This document shows positions 21,390 to 30,765 of a DNA stretch of 64,000 nucleotides, piece by piece. Origin of the DNA: Deinococcus depolymerans (lineage in GTDB: Bacteria > Deinococcota > Deinococci > Deinococcales > Deinococcaceae); assembly GCF_039522025.1 (NCBI RefSeq), contig NZ_BAAADB010000030.1:62001-126000 (forward strand), in the 5' to 3' direction. How positions within the stretch are numbered: position 1 is the first letter of the stretch; every line of letters begins with the position of its first letter. A program made the position numbers and the translations under genes. The notes under the pieces were generated by a model, which searched no databases, was not told where the DNA came from, and saw only the letters and a list, made by a program, of their open reading frames with translations.

Positions 21390-21506
21390 TACGGACTGCC
21401 GTCTGTTTCGTTCGCAGATCGGTGGTGTTCCGATCTGTGAACGCCACGCCCGGAGGGGCGTTTCTCTGCTGCTTGCTCTGCGGCGCTGCGCTGCGAGTCC
21501 GTATCA
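21387..21506. repeat. Second, diverged repeat-family element in tandem
   Basis: It begins TGATACGGACTGCCGTCTGT and carries the alternative stem CAGATCGG / CCGATCTG. It ends GCGAGTCCGTATCA, which provides the holA stop codon. The TGA at 21387-21389 is shared with the preceding copy. Confidence 0.88.
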
Positions 21507-22406
21507 GACGCTCAGTTGCACGATCAGGCGTTCCAGGGCGACGCTGGCGTCCAGGCCGCGTTTCATGGCGAGGTCGGCGGCCAGGATGCGTTCCAGGTGC
21601 GTGCGGATCCTGGCTTCGTTGAGGCGGCGGGCGACTTCCAGCGCCTTCTTGGCGGGGTAGGGTTTCACGCCGAGTTTCTGCGCGGCGACCGCCTCGGTCA
21701 CGCGGCCGTCCTGCTGTTGCAGGGCGACGCAACGGGCGACGAGGCTGTACTGCCAGACGACGGCGCCCATCATCTTGAAGGGGTCCTCGCCGGAGGCCAG
21801 CAGGCGGCGCAGTTGCGTGACGGCCTCGCCGGGGCGGCCGGCGGTGGCGGCGCCCAGCATGGCGAAACTGTCGCCCGGCGGTTCGCGGCCCACGACGCGC
21901 TGCACGGTCTCGCGGGTGAACGGGCCGTCCAGCAGCGCGAGTTTGTTCAGCTCCCCGGCGATGCCCGCGAGGTCCGCGCCGAACACCTCGGCGAGGTAGG
22001 CGCTGGCGTCCCGGTCGAGGTTGAGTTTCTGTTTCTTGCAGCGCTGCACGACCCAGCCGGTCACGTCGCCGGGTTTGCTGGGCGCGGGTGACGGGATCAC
22101 CTCGCCGCGCGCCTCGTACACCTTCAGGCGCGTGGCGGGCGGCGATTCGTCCAGCACCGCCACCGTGACGGCAGCCGAGGCGAGCAGTTCCAGCAGGGCC
22201 TTGTCGGGTTTCACGCCCTCGAGGTCCACGATCAGGCCCCCGTCCCCGAACAGGCCCGGTGACAGGTGGGGGCGCAGCGTGTCGGGCGTCACGTCCTCGC
22301 CGGCCAGGCGGGGCAGGTCGCGGGCGTTCATGCCGCGCCCGGCCAGCGTGTCGCGCAGGGTCTCGTCGGCCAGGAACCGGTTGCCGGTGAAGGCCAGCAG
22401 CGTCAA
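21504..22406 (-). CDS. holA: DNA polymerase III delta subunit
   Basis: The protein has 300 residues and opens the beta clamp within the clamp loader. It has the HolA features LLAFTGNRFLADETLRD at the N-terminus, the RCKKQKLNLDRDA region and AELNKLALLDG followed by the C-terminal collar domain (DPFKMMGAVVWQYSLVARC). The start is read as TTG 22406, whose TTGA overlaps the kinase stop by four bases and gives the expected family N-terminus (MTLLAFTGN). The two genes should thus be translationally coupled. The stop comes from a repeat element. Confidence 0.88.
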   Translation of the reverse strand: MTLLAFTGNRFLADETLRDTLAGRGMNARDLPRLAGEDVTPDTLRPHLSPGLFGDGGLIVDLEGVKPDKALLELLASAAVTVAVLDESPPATRLKVYEARGEVIPSPAPSKPGDVTGWVVQRCKKQKLNLDRDASAYLAEVFGADLAGIAGELNKLALLDGPFTRETVQRVVGREPPGDSFAMLGAATAGRPGEAVTQLRRLLASGEDPFKMMGAVVWQYSLVARCVALQQQDGRVTEAVAAQKLGVKPYPAKKALEVARRLNEARIRTHLERILAADLAMKRGLDASVALERLIVQLSV

Positions 22407-23233
22407 GCGCTGGCCTCCAGCCCACTGGTCGCGGGCAGCGGCAGGTCCGGCAGGCCCAGTTCCAGCCGCGCGGCGCGCAGCTGTCCGGCCATCTCGGCGG
22501 CGCTCAGGGGCCGCTGGGAGCGGTCGCGGGACAGTGCCGAGCGCATCAGCGGGTGCAGGGGCTCCGGGCCGGGCAGGGCCTCGCGCCGCTCGCGGATGCC
22601 GGCCAGCCACCCCAGGGCGTCCTCGTACGGTGGGTGTCCGGCCAGGCAGTCGAACAGCAGCACGCCCACCGAGTACAGGTCGCTGCGGGGGTCGCCGCGC
22701 ACTCCGAGGAACTGCTCGGGCGCCATGAAGTGCGGCGTGCCCATGCGGGTGCCGCTGTGAATGTCGAGCGGCAGGGACCGCGAGTGGCTCATGCCGAAGT
22801 CGATCACGCGGACGCTGTGCCACTCCGGCTGGCCGCCTTGCAGCATCACGTTCTCGGGTTTCAGGTCGTGGTGCGTGACACCCACCGAGTGCAGGTACGT
22901 CACGGCGTTCAGGACGCCGCACGCCACCTCGGTCGCCTCGGCTTCGCCCAGCGGGCCGCGTTCCAGCCGTTCACGCAGCGTGCCGCCCTCCACGAACTCG
23001 AAGATCAGCTGCGTGGGTGTCAGGGCCAGCAGGGACGCCACGAGCGGGTGGTGCAGGCTGGCGGCGACCCGGCCCTCATGCTGGAAGCGGGCCAGCGAGT
23101 CCGGGTCGTCCGCGACGAGGGTCTTCACGAACACGCGCCGGCCGTTCCAGAGGGCCGATTCGCTGTACACGCCGGGCTGCTCGGCCAGCGGCGCCCGGTC
23201 CGTCAGGGATTGAGTGGTGGGGAATTCCTGCAT
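22403..23233 (-). CDS. Unusual Ser/Thr protein kinase domain protein
   Basis: The protein has 276 residues and is soluble, with no membrane or sensor domain. Kinase landmarks are Lys37 (VFVKTL), catalytic Asp123 in HHDLKPEN, DFG at Asp145 and MAPEQFLG. The usual HRD arginine is His122 (non-RD type), and no GxGxxG loop is seen before the Lys (GVYSESALWNGRRV). ATP-binding residues are otherwise complete, so activity is plausible. ATG 23233 is preferred over an upstream in-frame ATG at 23293 because kinase homology begins soon after. Coupling to holA is noteworthy. Confidence 0.85.
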   Translation of the reverse strand: MQEFPTTQSLTDRAPLAEQPGVYSESALWNGRRVFVKTLVADDPDSLARFQHEGRVAASLHHPLVASLLALTPTQLIFEFVEGGTLRERLERGPLGEAEATEVACGVLNAVTYLHSVGVTHHDLKPENVMLQGGQPEWHSVRVIDFGMSHSRSLPLDIHSGTRMGTPHFMAPEQFLGVRGDPRSDLYSVGVLLFDCLAGHPPYEDALGWLAGIRERREALPGPEPLHPLMRSALSRDRSQRPLSAAEMAGQLRAARLELGLPDLPLPATSGLEASA

Positions 23234-23348
23234 CAAGCTCACTGGCGTAAAGTCTTTCACACTCGTCCGGGTGTATGCAGGGGGGAGGCACACTTTGAAC
23301 CGGCGGTCACTTCCCGCGCGGCGTTGCCCCCCTGCCGGACGCGCGGGT

Positions 23349-24347
23349 TCAATGGCCGGGCCGGGCGGACGGCAGACTGGGAATCTCGGGCGTGGCGGGC
23401 GGACTTTCGAGCGTGTCGAGCCGCTCGAAGAACTTCACGAGTCGCTGCGCGACGGCGGGGGTAAAGCGGTTGCCGCCCAGGTGCGGGCCGGTCACGGGCA
23501 GGAACTCGCTCACGCCGGGCAGCGCGTGCGCCAGCAGGCGGTCACTGTTCAGGCTGGCCTTCACGGTCGTGTCGTCCAGACTGCTCACCACGAACAGCGG
23601 CAGGGGAGCGCCGCGCAGCGCGGCGGGCAGGGGGTTCAGGCCCGGTTCGGGCCGCGTGGCGCTGCGGTACGCCGCCTCGATCTCCGAGCGGCGGGACAGG
23701 GCCGACCCCCACGCGACCTCCAGATCCGTCCAGGCGTCGATCAGCGCCACTCCCTGCACCGGGTACGGCGCGCCGGGCAGGGCGCTGCGCAGGGCCATCA
23801 GGCCCCCCATGCTCAGGCCCAGCGCGTAGGTGTGGCCGTTCCAGTGGAAGCGGCGCGTGGCGGTCGCGTGCGCCACGCCCAGGTGCCCCAGGCCGGCCGG
23901 ACTGCCCCAGCTGTCCGGGCCACCGTCACTGCCGAGCAGCACCGCAAAATTCGCGCGCAGCAGCGCCTGGATCAGCACCTGCACCTGCGGACTGTCCCGC
24001 AGCCGCTCGGCGTCCTGCCCGCGCGGGTGCGACACGACGACCACACTGCATGCACGCGCCGCGCACCCGGCCGGCGCCTGCAGCAGCGAGGGCCGCACGC
24101 CCCCCAGGGACACCCACTCGCCCGGACGGACCCATTCGGGCGTCCCGCCCGGACGGCCCGCCGCGGCGCCCGTGGAACCGGGTGCCGCGGCCGCCGGGCG
24201 GGCCGGCGCGGCCTGCGCCGCGGCAGGATGGGCGGCCAGCCCGGCACTCAGGGTCAGCAGCGCCGCGCGGAACGAGCGGGAGAGCAGCGAACCGGGCCGC
24301 GCGGCACACGGAGGCAGATACGCCGGAACAGGGAAAGGCACCTTCAC
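23349..24347 (-). CDS. Secreted alpha/beta-hydrolase
   Basis: The protein has 332 residues. A signal peptide lies within the first 50 residues (RAALLTLSAGLAAHPAAAQA), followed by an Ala/Pro/Gly-rich linker and an alpha/beta-hydrolase core. The nucleophile elbow is GLSMGG, and late acid and His candidates are SSLDDTT and GPHLGGN. Substrate (ester, peptide or lipid) is unknown. GTG 24347 is supported by TACAGT eight bases upstream. A 115-base gap separates it from the kinase gene. Confidence 0.78.
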   Translation of the reverse strand: MKVPFPVPAYLPPCAARPGSLLSRSFRAALLTLSAGLAAHPAAAQAAPARPAAAAPGSTGAAAGRPGGTPEWVRPGEWVSLGGVRPSLLQAPAGCAARACSVVVVSHPRGQDAERLRDSPQVQVLIQALLRANFAVLLGSDGGPDSWGSPAGLGHLGVAHATATRRFHWNGHTYALGLSMGGLMALRSALPGAPYPVQGVALIDAWTDLEVAWGSALSRRSEIEAAYRSATRPEPGLNPLPAALRGAPLPLFVVSSLDDTTVKASLNSDRLLAHALPGVSEFLPVTGPHLGGNRFTPAVAQRLVKFFERLDTLESPPATPEIPSLPSARPGH

Positions 24348-24355
24348 GGAGCGGC

Positions 24356-24361
24356 ACTGTA
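24356..24361 (-). promoter_or_regulatory. Leaderless -10 element for the secreted hydrolase
   Basis: TACAGT on the minus strand, eight bases before GTG 24347. Confidence 0.6.
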
Positions 24362-24454
24362 GCGCGCCCGGCGGACGGCAACCTGACGGAGACGCCCTCC
24401 GATTGACTGGGGTGCCAGGACCGGTCACGGATGCGACCCGCCGGGCGGGGCCGG

Positions 24455-25573
24455 TCAGCGGCCGAACAGCAGGGTGCTCAGGCGGGTGTTCAGCAGGGCG
24501 CGTCCCAGCAGGGCCGGCAGCAGCAGGGCCAGCAGCGCGTAGCCACCGGACATCAGCACGACCGCAGCGGCGGTGCCGCCGGGCGGATGCCAGCGCTCCA
24601 GCGCCTGCAGCAGCGCCGGGTGCAGCAGGTACACCTGCAGGCTCACGCTGCCCAGGGTCGCCAGGACCTGCTGCGCCCGGGGGGCCGTGCGCTGCACGCG
24701 GTGCGCGAGGCCCAGCAGGGTCAGGGCCATCAGGCTGGTGTACACCCAGCTCAGACCGCTGTACAGCAGCGGCGTGACCGGCTCTCCCCGCACGTACGCC
24801 AGGGCCGCCGGCAGGTACAGCAGGTACGTGGCGCCCAGCAGCGGCAGCAGGACCGGCCGCCGGCGCCGCCACCAGGCGGGGAATTCGTCCAGGCGGGCGC
24901 CGACCGCCGCGCCCAGCGTGACGGGCAGCAGGTACCACAGGACCGTGCTGGCGGGGAACGGCAGGCGCAGCAGTTCGCGGTTCAGCAGGTACAGTCCCAG
25001 CTGGATGCCCAGGCCGACCAGCAGCGCCGCCGTGATGCTGGGCCGCCGCCGCGCCAGCGGCAGCAGCAGCGGCAGGATCAGGTAGACCTCCAGCGCGACC
25101 AGCAGGAAGTACAGGTGGTAACTGGCCTTTCCGTACGCCAGGTAGGACCACCAGCGGGCCGGGTCGGTCAGGGTTTCCGGTGCGCGCTGGCCGGTCCACA
25201 CGTACCACAGCATGTACAGGGCGCTCCACAGCAGGTACGGCCAGCCGCCGCGGGTCAGGCGGCGCCAGAAGTACCGGCGAGGCTCGAAGTGACGCAGCAG
25301 GCTGCGGGTCAGGACCACGGCCGACAGGAACACGAACGCCGGAACCGCGAAGTGCAGGGTGCGGTTCAGGATCATGACCGCCTCGTGCGACAGCGAGCCG
25401 GGCGTCAGGTGGCGCAGGGTCATGCCGGTGGTGTGGTGCAGCACGACCTCCGTGATGGTCAGCCCGCGGAACACGTCGATCATCGTCAGCGGCGTGCGGG
25501 CCGCGCGGGTGGTTCCGGTCCCGGCCGGGGACGCCGGACTGGCCGGCGGAACAGGGGTGGCAGGATCGGACAT
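24455..25573 (-). CDS. Acyltransferase-3 family membrane protein
   Basis: The protein has 372 residues and about ten membrane helices. It resembles acyltransferase-3 (OafA-like) proteins: an N-terminal cytoplasmic Pro/Ala tail, then MIDVFRGLTITEVVLHHTTG with a conserved Arg and His, and a RYFWRRLTRGGWPYLLWS loop. Such proteins O-acylate envelope sugars or glycans; the acceptor is not predictable. ATG 25573 has TACGGT nine bases upstream. A leading in-frame ATG at 25594 would precede the promoter. Confidence 0.85.
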   Translation of the reverse strand: MSDPATPVPPASPASPAGTGTTRAARTPLTMIDVFRGLTITEVVLHHTTGMTLRHLTPGSLSHEAVMILNRTLHFAVPAFVFLSAVVLTRSLLRHFEPRRYFWRRLTRGGWPYLLWSALYMLWYVWTGQRAPETLTDPARWWSYLAYGKASYHLYFLLVALEVYLILPLLLPLARRRPSITAALLVGLGIQLGLYLLNRELLRLPFPASTVLWYLLPVTLGAAVGARLDEFPAWWRRRRPVLLPLLGATYLLYLPAALAYVRGEPVTPLLYSGLSWVYTSLMALTLLGLAHRVQRTAPRAQQVLATLGSVSLQVYLLHPALLQALERWHPPGGTAAAVVLMSGGYALLALLLPALLGRALLNTRLSTLLFGR

Positions 25574-25582
25574 CAGCGTCCC

Positions 25583-25588
25583 ACCGTA
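25583..25588 (-). promoter_or_regulatory. Leaderless -10 element for the acyltransferase
   Basis: TACGGT on the minus strand, nine bases before ATG 25573. Confidence 0.55.
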
Positions 25589-25648
25589 GCGCACGTGCCG
25601 CGCGGCCGGATGTGCGCCGGCGCGGTCATCTGGACCGGGAGGGGCGGG

Positions 25649-26764
25649 TCAGGAGCGGCCCCGCACTTCGAAGCCCTCGCTGCTCAGGATGCCGGCGGCG
25701 CGCTGCACGTCCTCGGGCGATTCCAGGCCCAGGCGGATCGCGCCGCCCTCCTCGCGGATGGCGAGGACCTCGATGTCCTTGATGTTCACGCCCGCCGCGC
25801 CGAGTGTCTGCGTGACCGCCCCGAGCTGGTTGGGTCGGTCCGGGACGGCGACGACCAGGTCGTGCCGTTGCGGCAGCAGGCTGCGCTTGACGATCGGCAG
25901 GCTGTCGCGGGTGCGTTTGCCTTCCAGCGCGGCGGCCAGCAGTTCTTCCGGTTCGTCCAGGTCGGCTTCCAGGCGTTCGAGTTGCCGGCGGAAGCGGGCC
26001 AGGGCTTCCCGCAGCGCCTCGCGGTTCTCGACGACCATGTCGCGGCTCATGCGCGGGTCACCGCTCGCCACGCGCGTCAGGTCCCGGAACCCGCCGGCGG
26101 CCAGCAGGCTCAGCCGTTCGTCGCGCGCCACCATGTGCGTCATGGCGAGGCTCGCCAGGTACGGCAGGTGGCTGATCGTCGCGACCAGCGCGTCGTGCGC
26201 GTCGGGGGGCATCACGACCGGCGCGCCGCCCAGCCCCTCGACCAGTGTCCGGGCGCGGCTCAGGGCGGTCAGGGGCGTGTGGTCGGTGGGGGTCAGGACC
26301 CACACGGCGTTCTCCAGCAGGGCCGCGCGGGCGTGCGTCACGCCGCCCCGTTCGCTGCCCGCCATGGGGTGCCCTGCCACGAAGTGCCGGACGCCCAGGC
26401 GTTCCATCTCGGCGGCGATGCCGCCCTTGACGCTGCCCACGTCCGTCACGAGGGCCTGCGGGTTCAGGAACGGCGCGAGGTCGCGGGCCAGCGGCGCGAG
26501 CGCCCGCATGGGCGCGGCCAGCACCACCAGGTCCGCCGCGCGCAGCCACTCGCCCGGGGCGGTCTGGATCTCGTCCACGACGCCCAGGGCCAGCGCCTCG
26601 CGCAGGACGTCGGGGCTGGCGTCCAGGCCGATCACACGCCGCGCCAGCAGGCGCTGCCGTAAGCCCAGCGCCACGCTTCCCCCGATCAGGCCGACGCCCG
26701 CCACGACCGCCGTATCGAACAGGGCAGGAGACGTGGGGGGCGTGCCGGAGGAATCTCGGGTCAT
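25649..26764 (-). CDS. tyrA: Prephenate dehydrogenase with C-terminal ACT domain
   Basis: The protein has 371 residues and converts prephenate to 4-hydroxyphenylpyruvate with NAD(P) in tyrosine synthesis. The Rossmann motif VAGVGLIGGSVALGL is near the N-terminus; VTDVGSVKGG and VAGHPMAGSERGG are the PDH active-site motifs. The last 75 residues (DLVVAVPDRPNQLGAVTQTL) form an ACT domain, implying feedback control by an amino acid. ATG 26764 is fixed by TAGCCT seven bases upstream. Confidence 0.93.
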   Translation of the reverse strand: MTRDSSGTPPTSPALFDTAVVAGVGLIGGSVALGLRQRLLARRVIGLDASPDVLREALALGVVDEIQTAPGEWLRAADLVVLAAPMRALAPLARDLAPFLNPQALVTDVGSVKGGIAAEMERLGVRHFVAGHPMAGSERGGVTHARAALLENAVWVLTPTDHTPLTALSRARTLVEGLGGAPVVMPPDAHDALVATISHLPYLASLAMTHMVARDERLSLLAAGGFRDLTRVASGDPRMSRDMVVENREALREALARFRRQLERLEADLDEPEELLAAALEGKRTRDSLPIVKRSLLPQRHDLVVAVPDRPNQLGAVTQTLGAAGVNIKDIEVLAIREEGGAIRLGLESPEDVQRAAGILSSEGFEVRGRS

Positions 26765-26771
26765 AAAGGCG

Positions 26772-26777
26772 AGGCTA
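26772..26777 (-). promoter_or_regulatory. Leaderless -10 element for tyrA
   Basis: TAGCCT on the minus strand, seven bases before ATG 26764. Confidence 0.65.
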
Positions 26778-26924
26778 GCACGGGCCCGGGTGTCCTCCTG
26801 GCCGGGCGTCTGAACACGTGAGGGCCGCGCAGGAGGCAAGCCGGGAGCGGGAAGGGCGACCCGGGAAGGACCGGGGCGGGGCAGGCCCGCCCCGACCACG
26901 CTCCACAGTGCCGGCGCCCCCTGC

Positions 26925-26930
26925 TAGAGT
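26925..26930 (+). promoter_or_regulatory. Leaderless -10 element for the TauE/SafE permease
   Basis: TAGAGT, six bases before GTG 26937. It decides this GTG as the start. A GC-rich 9-bp hairpin (26872-26894) lies upstream. Confidence 0.62.
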
Positions 26931-26936
26931 CCGCTG

Positions 26937-27689
<753 letters not shown>

Positions 27690-27691
27690 GC

Positions 27692-27716
27692 GAAGCGGCA
27701 ACCGTGCCGCCGCTTC
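27692..27716 (+). terminator. Hairpin after the TauE/SafE gene
   Basis: GAAGCGGC / GCCGCTTC, 8-bp stem with a 9-base loop, starting three bases after the stop. No T-tract. Confidence 0.5.
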
Positions 27717-27739
27717 CCGTCGGCCGGGCCGGCGCGCGG

Positions 27740-27745
27740 CATCAT
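27740..27745 (+). promoter_or_regulatory. Possible -10 element for msrA
   Basis: CATCAT, one mismatch to TAnnnT, six bases before ATG 27752. Confidence 0.35.
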
Positions 27746-27751
27746 GGACCC

Positions 27752-28300
27752 ATGACGAATCCCAGTGGAGCGCAGCAGGCCATTCTCGCCGGCGGTTGTT
27801 TCTGGTGCACCGAGGCGGTCCTGAAGGACGTGCGCGGCGTGCAGAAGATCGAGAGCGGCTACATCGGCGGGCACACCCCCAACCCCGATTACCGCAGCGT
27901 GTGCAGCGGCACCACCGGGCACGCCGAGGCGGTCCGCGTGACCTTCGACCCGGCGCAGGTGGACTTCCGGGACCTGCTGGGCCTGTTCTTCGCCACGCAC
28001 GATCCCACCAGCCTCAACCGCCAGGGGGCCGATACCGGCACGCAGTACCGCAGCGCGGTCTTCCCCCTGACGCCCGAGCAGGACGCGCAGACCCGCGCGG
28101 TGATCGCGGACCTGGACGCGCAGGGCGTGTTCGGGCGGCCCATCGTGACCAGCATCGAACCGGCCACCGAGTTCCACGTGGCCGAGGACTACCACCAGGA
28201 CTACTACGCGAACAACCCGCGCCAGCCGTACTGCGTGGCGGTCATCGCCCCGAAGGTCGCGAAACTCCGCACCCACTACGCCGACCGCCTGAAAGGCTGA
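27752..28300 (+). CDS. msrA: Peptide methionine-S-sulfoxide reductase
   Basis: The protein has 182 residues and repairs methionine-S-sulfoxide in oxidised proteins. The catalytic motif GGCFWCTE gives Cys16 (nucleophile) and Cys19; the [12 protein letters not shown] and [11 protein letters not shown] motifs are typical. A C-terminal Cys (QPYCVAVI) may serve as resolving or recycling cysteine. ATG 27752 gives the standard short N-terminus; a much longer frame from 27542 is an artefact. It converges on the MOSC gene with only 24 bases between stops, the tightest convergent junction and one without a repeat element. Confidence 0.94.
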   Translation: MTNPSGAQQAILAGGCFWCTEAVLKDVRGVQKIESGYIGGHTPNPDYRSVCSGTTGHAEAVRVTFDPAQVDFRDLLGLFFATHDPTSLNRQGADTGTQYRSAVFPLTPEQDAQTRAVIADLDAQGVFGRPIVTSIEPATEFHVAEDYHQDYYANNPRQPYCVAVIAPKVAKLRTHYADRLKG

Positions 28301-28324
28301 GCGGCGCGCGGCCCCGCGCCCGCT

Positions 28325-29002
28325 TCAGGGCGTCCCGGCCGCCTGGAGTTTCGCGAGGCGTCGCTGCAGGTCGGCGCGGCTGCGTTCGGCCAGCGGGTGG
28401 GTCAGCAGGGCGACGAGGGCGTGCGCCGTGACCGGCTGACCCCGGTACGTGCCGTGCAGGTCCAGTTCGAACAGCTCGCCGATGCTCGGCGCGTCCGGCC
28501 CGGCGGGCGTGAGGGTCACGGGGTCACCCGCCTGCACCGGCCCGGGCGTCAGGACGCGGGCGTACAGGCCGGGCCGGCCCGCCTGAGCGAAGCGGCGGGT
28601 GAAGCCGGGGTCGCCCAGGTGCGCGGCCAGCGTGGCGCAGGGAATGCGCGGCGCGCTGACCTCCAGCGTCACGCCGCCCGGCCCGCCGATCTGCAGGCGG
28701 TCCCCGACCCGCCAGTCGGCGCTGGGGGGACCGCTGAGGGTCAGGTTCTCGCCGAACAGTCCGGGCCGGACCGCCAGACCCTGCTGCGTCCACCAGTCGT
28801 AGTCGCTGCTGGTGTACAGGTACGCCGCCTGTCCCGGGCCGCCGTGATGCCGGGTGTTCAGCACCTGGTCTCCCTCCAGGCCCAGCGGTCCGGCCTGCAC
28901 GGGACCGCTGACCGGGTGCTTGTCGATGCCGCTGCGGGTGCTGCGCGTCCCGACCTGCAGGGGCCGGGCCTGTCCGACGTTCACGCTCTGGATCAAGGTC
29001 AT
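28325..29002 (-). CDS. MOSC domain protein (YiiM-like)
   Basis: The protein has 225 residues. It has the MOSC pattern: [22 protein letters not shown] near the N-terminus, [20 protein letters not shown] and the likely cofactor-site Cys in [13 protein letters not shown]. YiiM-type enzymes use molybdenum cofactor to reduce N-hydroxylated compounds, which would detoxify modified bases; that role here is inference from family. ATG 29002 is set by TAGCCT six bases upstream. Confidence 0.88.
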   Translation of the reverse strand: MTLIQSVNVGQARPLQVGTRSTRSGIDKHPVSGPVQAGPLGLEGDQVLNTRHHGGPGQAAYLYTSSDYDWWTQQGLAVRPGLFGENLTLSGPPSADWRVGDRLQIGGPGGVTLEVSAPRIPCATLAAHLGDPGFTRRFAQAGRPGLYARVLTPGPVQAGDPVTLTPAGPDAPSIGELFELDLHGTYRGQPVTAHALVALLTHPLAERSRADLQRRLAKLQAAGTP

Positions 29003-29008
29003 GCGCGC

Positions 29009-29014
29009 AGGCTA
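29009..29014 (-). promoter_or_regulatory. Leaderless -10 element for the MOSC gene
   Basis: TAGCCT on the minus strand, six bases before ATG 29002. Confidence 0.62.
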
Positions 29015-29071
29015 CGGCATGCCGGGCGGGCGTGACCTTCGCCCTCGTTTCCCGCGGTGGGGTGTGATGGA

Positions 29072-29560
29072 ATGCGGACCGTGAGTTCGAAGCGTCCTTC
29101 CCCGTCCCCTGCGCCGGCTGGCCCGCCGCCCGCTGGGGTTTCTCCCTTCGATCCGGCGCTGGCGCCGGCGGGCCGCGTCCCGACCCTGGCGGTCCTGACC
29201 GGGTTGCTGATGACCAGTTCCCTGCCGTTCGTGGCGTCCCTGGTGCAGGGGCGCGCGCAGAACGTCGGGCAGGGCGTCCTGTCGATGTGCCTGACGGTGT
29301 TCCTGCTGGGGATGGTGTGGCGGGGCAGCGTCCTGGCGTGGCGGCTGACCGTGGGGTTCTCGTTCGTGGCGGGCCTGCTGGTGTTCATCGTGGGCATGCT
29401 GACCGGCACGGCCGCCTGGCAGGGATGGGTGGTCAGCGCGGCGGGGCTGGTGTACCTGATCCTGGGAACGGCGCTGGTCGGCACGGCGTCCATCCGGGCG
29501 TTCTTGGACAGCCGCTGGGAGGCCCGCAGCGCCGCGCGGCGGGCCAGGAGGCGTGGGTGA
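29072..29560 (+). CDS. Small membrane protein of unknown function
   Basis: From ATG 29072 the product has 162 residues: a Pro/Ala/Ser-rich N-terminal tail of about 40 residues, then four hydrophobic helices (LTGLLMTSSLPFVASLV, LTVFLLGMVW, GFSFVAGLLVFIVGML, AAGLVYLILGTALVG) and an Arg-rich end. No family is recognised. GTG 29081 and GTG 29057 are alternative starts. Its stop overlaps the RNHCP gene start by four bases, so they are co-translated. Confidence 0.65.
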   Translation: MRTVSSKRPSPSPAPAGPPPAGVSPFDPALAPAGRVPTLAVLTGLLMTSSLPFVASLVQGRAQNVGQGVLSMCLTVFLLGMVWRGSVLAWRLTVGFSFVAGLLVFIVGMLTGTAAWQGWVVSAAGLVYLILGTALVGTASIRAFLDSRWEARSAARRARRRG

Positions 29561-29898
29561 GCGGACGGCGGTTCACGGTGGTCGGCACGAACAACGCCTT
29601 TACCTGCGGCTTCTGCGGCGCGCAGGTGCAGCCGCTGCGCAACGGCAGTGTGCGCAACCACTGCCCGGAGTGCCTGCACAGCCGGCATGTGGACGTGCTG
29701 CCCGGTGACCGTGCCTGCACCTGTCACGGGGACATGGTGCCGGTTGCGGTCGAGCAGAGTGGCAAGAAGGGCTGGGTCATCACTCACCGCTGCTCGGCCT
29801 GCGGTTTCGAGGGCCGCAACCGCGCCGCCCTGGACGACCCGGAACAACCGGACCGCTGGGACGCACTGATTGCCGTGAGCGCCCGCCGCCGCGACTGA
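29557..29898 (+). CDS. RNHCP domain protein
   Basis: The protein has 113 residues. The family-naming motif RNHCPECLHSRHVD is present, with Cys pairs suggesting two zinc sites (FTCGFCGAQV, HCPECLHS, DRACTCHGDM and HRCSACGFE). Function of RNHCP proteins is not established; nucleic-acid or metal binding is inferred. The GTG start overlaps the previous stop (GTGA) and has AGGAGG five bases upstream. The TGA stop is the first triplet of a repeat element. Confidence 0.85.
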   Translation: MSGRRFTVVGTNNAFTCGFCGAQVQPLRNGSVRNHCPECLHSRHVDVLPGDRACTCHGDMVPVAVEQSGKKGWVITHRCSACGFEGRNRAALDDPEQPDRWDALIAVSARRRD

Positions 29899-30056
29899 TA
29901 CGGATTCCGTCTGTTTCGTTCACAGATCGGAACAGCACCGATCTGTCAACTCCACGTCCGGAACCCGCCCAGCTCCTCCTCTGCGGAGCAGCTCTCCGGG
30001 TCGCATCCGCTCGGATTGAATGGTCTTTGCAGCCCATTCAATCGGGGTCCGGATCA
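29896..30056. repeat. Full-length repeat-family element (161 bp)
   Basis: It begins TGATACGGATTCCGTCTGTT, carries the CAGATCGG / CCGATCTG stem and a CTCTGCGGAGCAGCTCTCCG middle section, then CATTCAATCGGGGTCCGGATCA. Its first bases end the RNHCP gene, and the response regulator converges from the right. Confidence 0.9.
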
Positions 30057-30110
30057 TACGGATTCCGGGCTGTTTCGTTGACACTCCGGTGCCTTGGGGA
30101 GCCGCCGCCG
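30054..30110. repeat. Truncated repeat-family copy
   Basis: TCATACGGATTCCGGGCTGT then TTCGTTGACACTCCGG: the left third of an element, cut off just before the stop codon of the response-regulator gene. Confidence 0.7.
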
Positions 30111-30111
30111 G

Positions 30112-30570
30112 TCAGTGGGGGGGAAGGGGCGCCCGCACGATGGTCAGCATGTAGCGGCCGAGTGCCTGGATCGCCTCGTAGAAACGGCCGAATTCGACGG
30201 GCTTGACCACGTAGCTGGCCGCGAAGGCCTGGTAGGAGCGCAGAATGTCCTCCTCGGCCTGGCTGGTGGTCAGCATGATCACGGGAATGGTCATCAGGTC
30301 CGGGTCGCGCTTGATTTCCTGCAGGAATTCCAGGCCGTTCATGCGCGGCATGTTGATGTCGAGCAGGATCACGTCCGGGCGGGGCAGGCCGTCGGCGGCG
30401 CGCAGCATCTCGAGTCCCTCCACGCCGTCCCGGGCGACGTGCAGGTTGTTCAGCACGCCGGCGTCCGCGAAGGCCTCGCGGGTCAGGACGATGTCGGCCT
30501 CGCTGTCCTCGACCAGCAGGATCTCGATGGGGACGGGCGTCAGGGAGGGTGGAGTGTGGACTGTCTGCAT
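30112..30570 (-). CDS. Single-domain response regulator (Rcp1-like)
   Basis: The protein has 152 residues and only a CheY-like receiver domain. It has the acidic pair ED (VEDSEAD, residues 21-22), phosphoacceptor Asp71 in LLDINMPRMNG, Thr in MLTTSQ and Lys in VVKPVEF. The 'LEFLQEIKRDP' helix is typical of Rcp1-type partners of phytochrome-like kinases. No kinase adjoins it, so it is an orphan that could receive phosphate from a kinase such as the one at 1-1647; this is speculation. GGAA-rich sequence precedes ATG 30570. Confidence 0.88.
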   Translation of the reverse strand: MQTVHTPPSLTPVPIEILLVEDSEADIVLTREAFADAGVLNNLHVARDGVEGLEMLRAADGLPRPDVILLDINMPRMNGLEFLQEIKRDPDLMTIPVIMLTTSQAEEDILRSYQAFAASYVVKPVEFGRFYEAIQALGRYMLTIVRAPLPPH

Positions 30571-30753
30571 GGTGGTTTCCTTGGGGGACGGCCGGGGCGG
30601 CTTGTCGTCGCTGTCCTGTCAAGTGTGACAGTGGCGGGTGTGACGTGGACCCGGGGGGACTTTACGCAGCCGCCATGCGGTCTTGAGCTTCCCTTGATCA
30701 TGAATGACCCACCGGTCAGTTAAGGAGTGTGCAACCGGGAGGCGCCGGTGCGC

Positions 30754-30759
30754 TAGCCT
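30754..30759 (+). promoter_or_regulatory. Leaderless -10 element for the DinB-like gene
   Basis: TAGCCT, six bases before ATG 30766. The 195-base divergent spacer also contains a CTGTCA / TGACAG inverted repeat at 30616-30631 that could bind a regulator. Confidence 0.6.
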
Positions 30760-30765
30760 CCGGGC

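Noticed and set aside
26872..26894. GC-rich 9-bp hairpin between divergent tyrA and the TauE-like gene
   Set aside because: Not downstream of any gene end, no T-run, and GC-rich stems occur by chance in this composition; kept only as a note.
30617..30622. TTGACA -35 on the minus strand upstream of the response regulator
   Set aside because: No -10-like sequence 16-18 bases downstream (region is GGGGCG rich).
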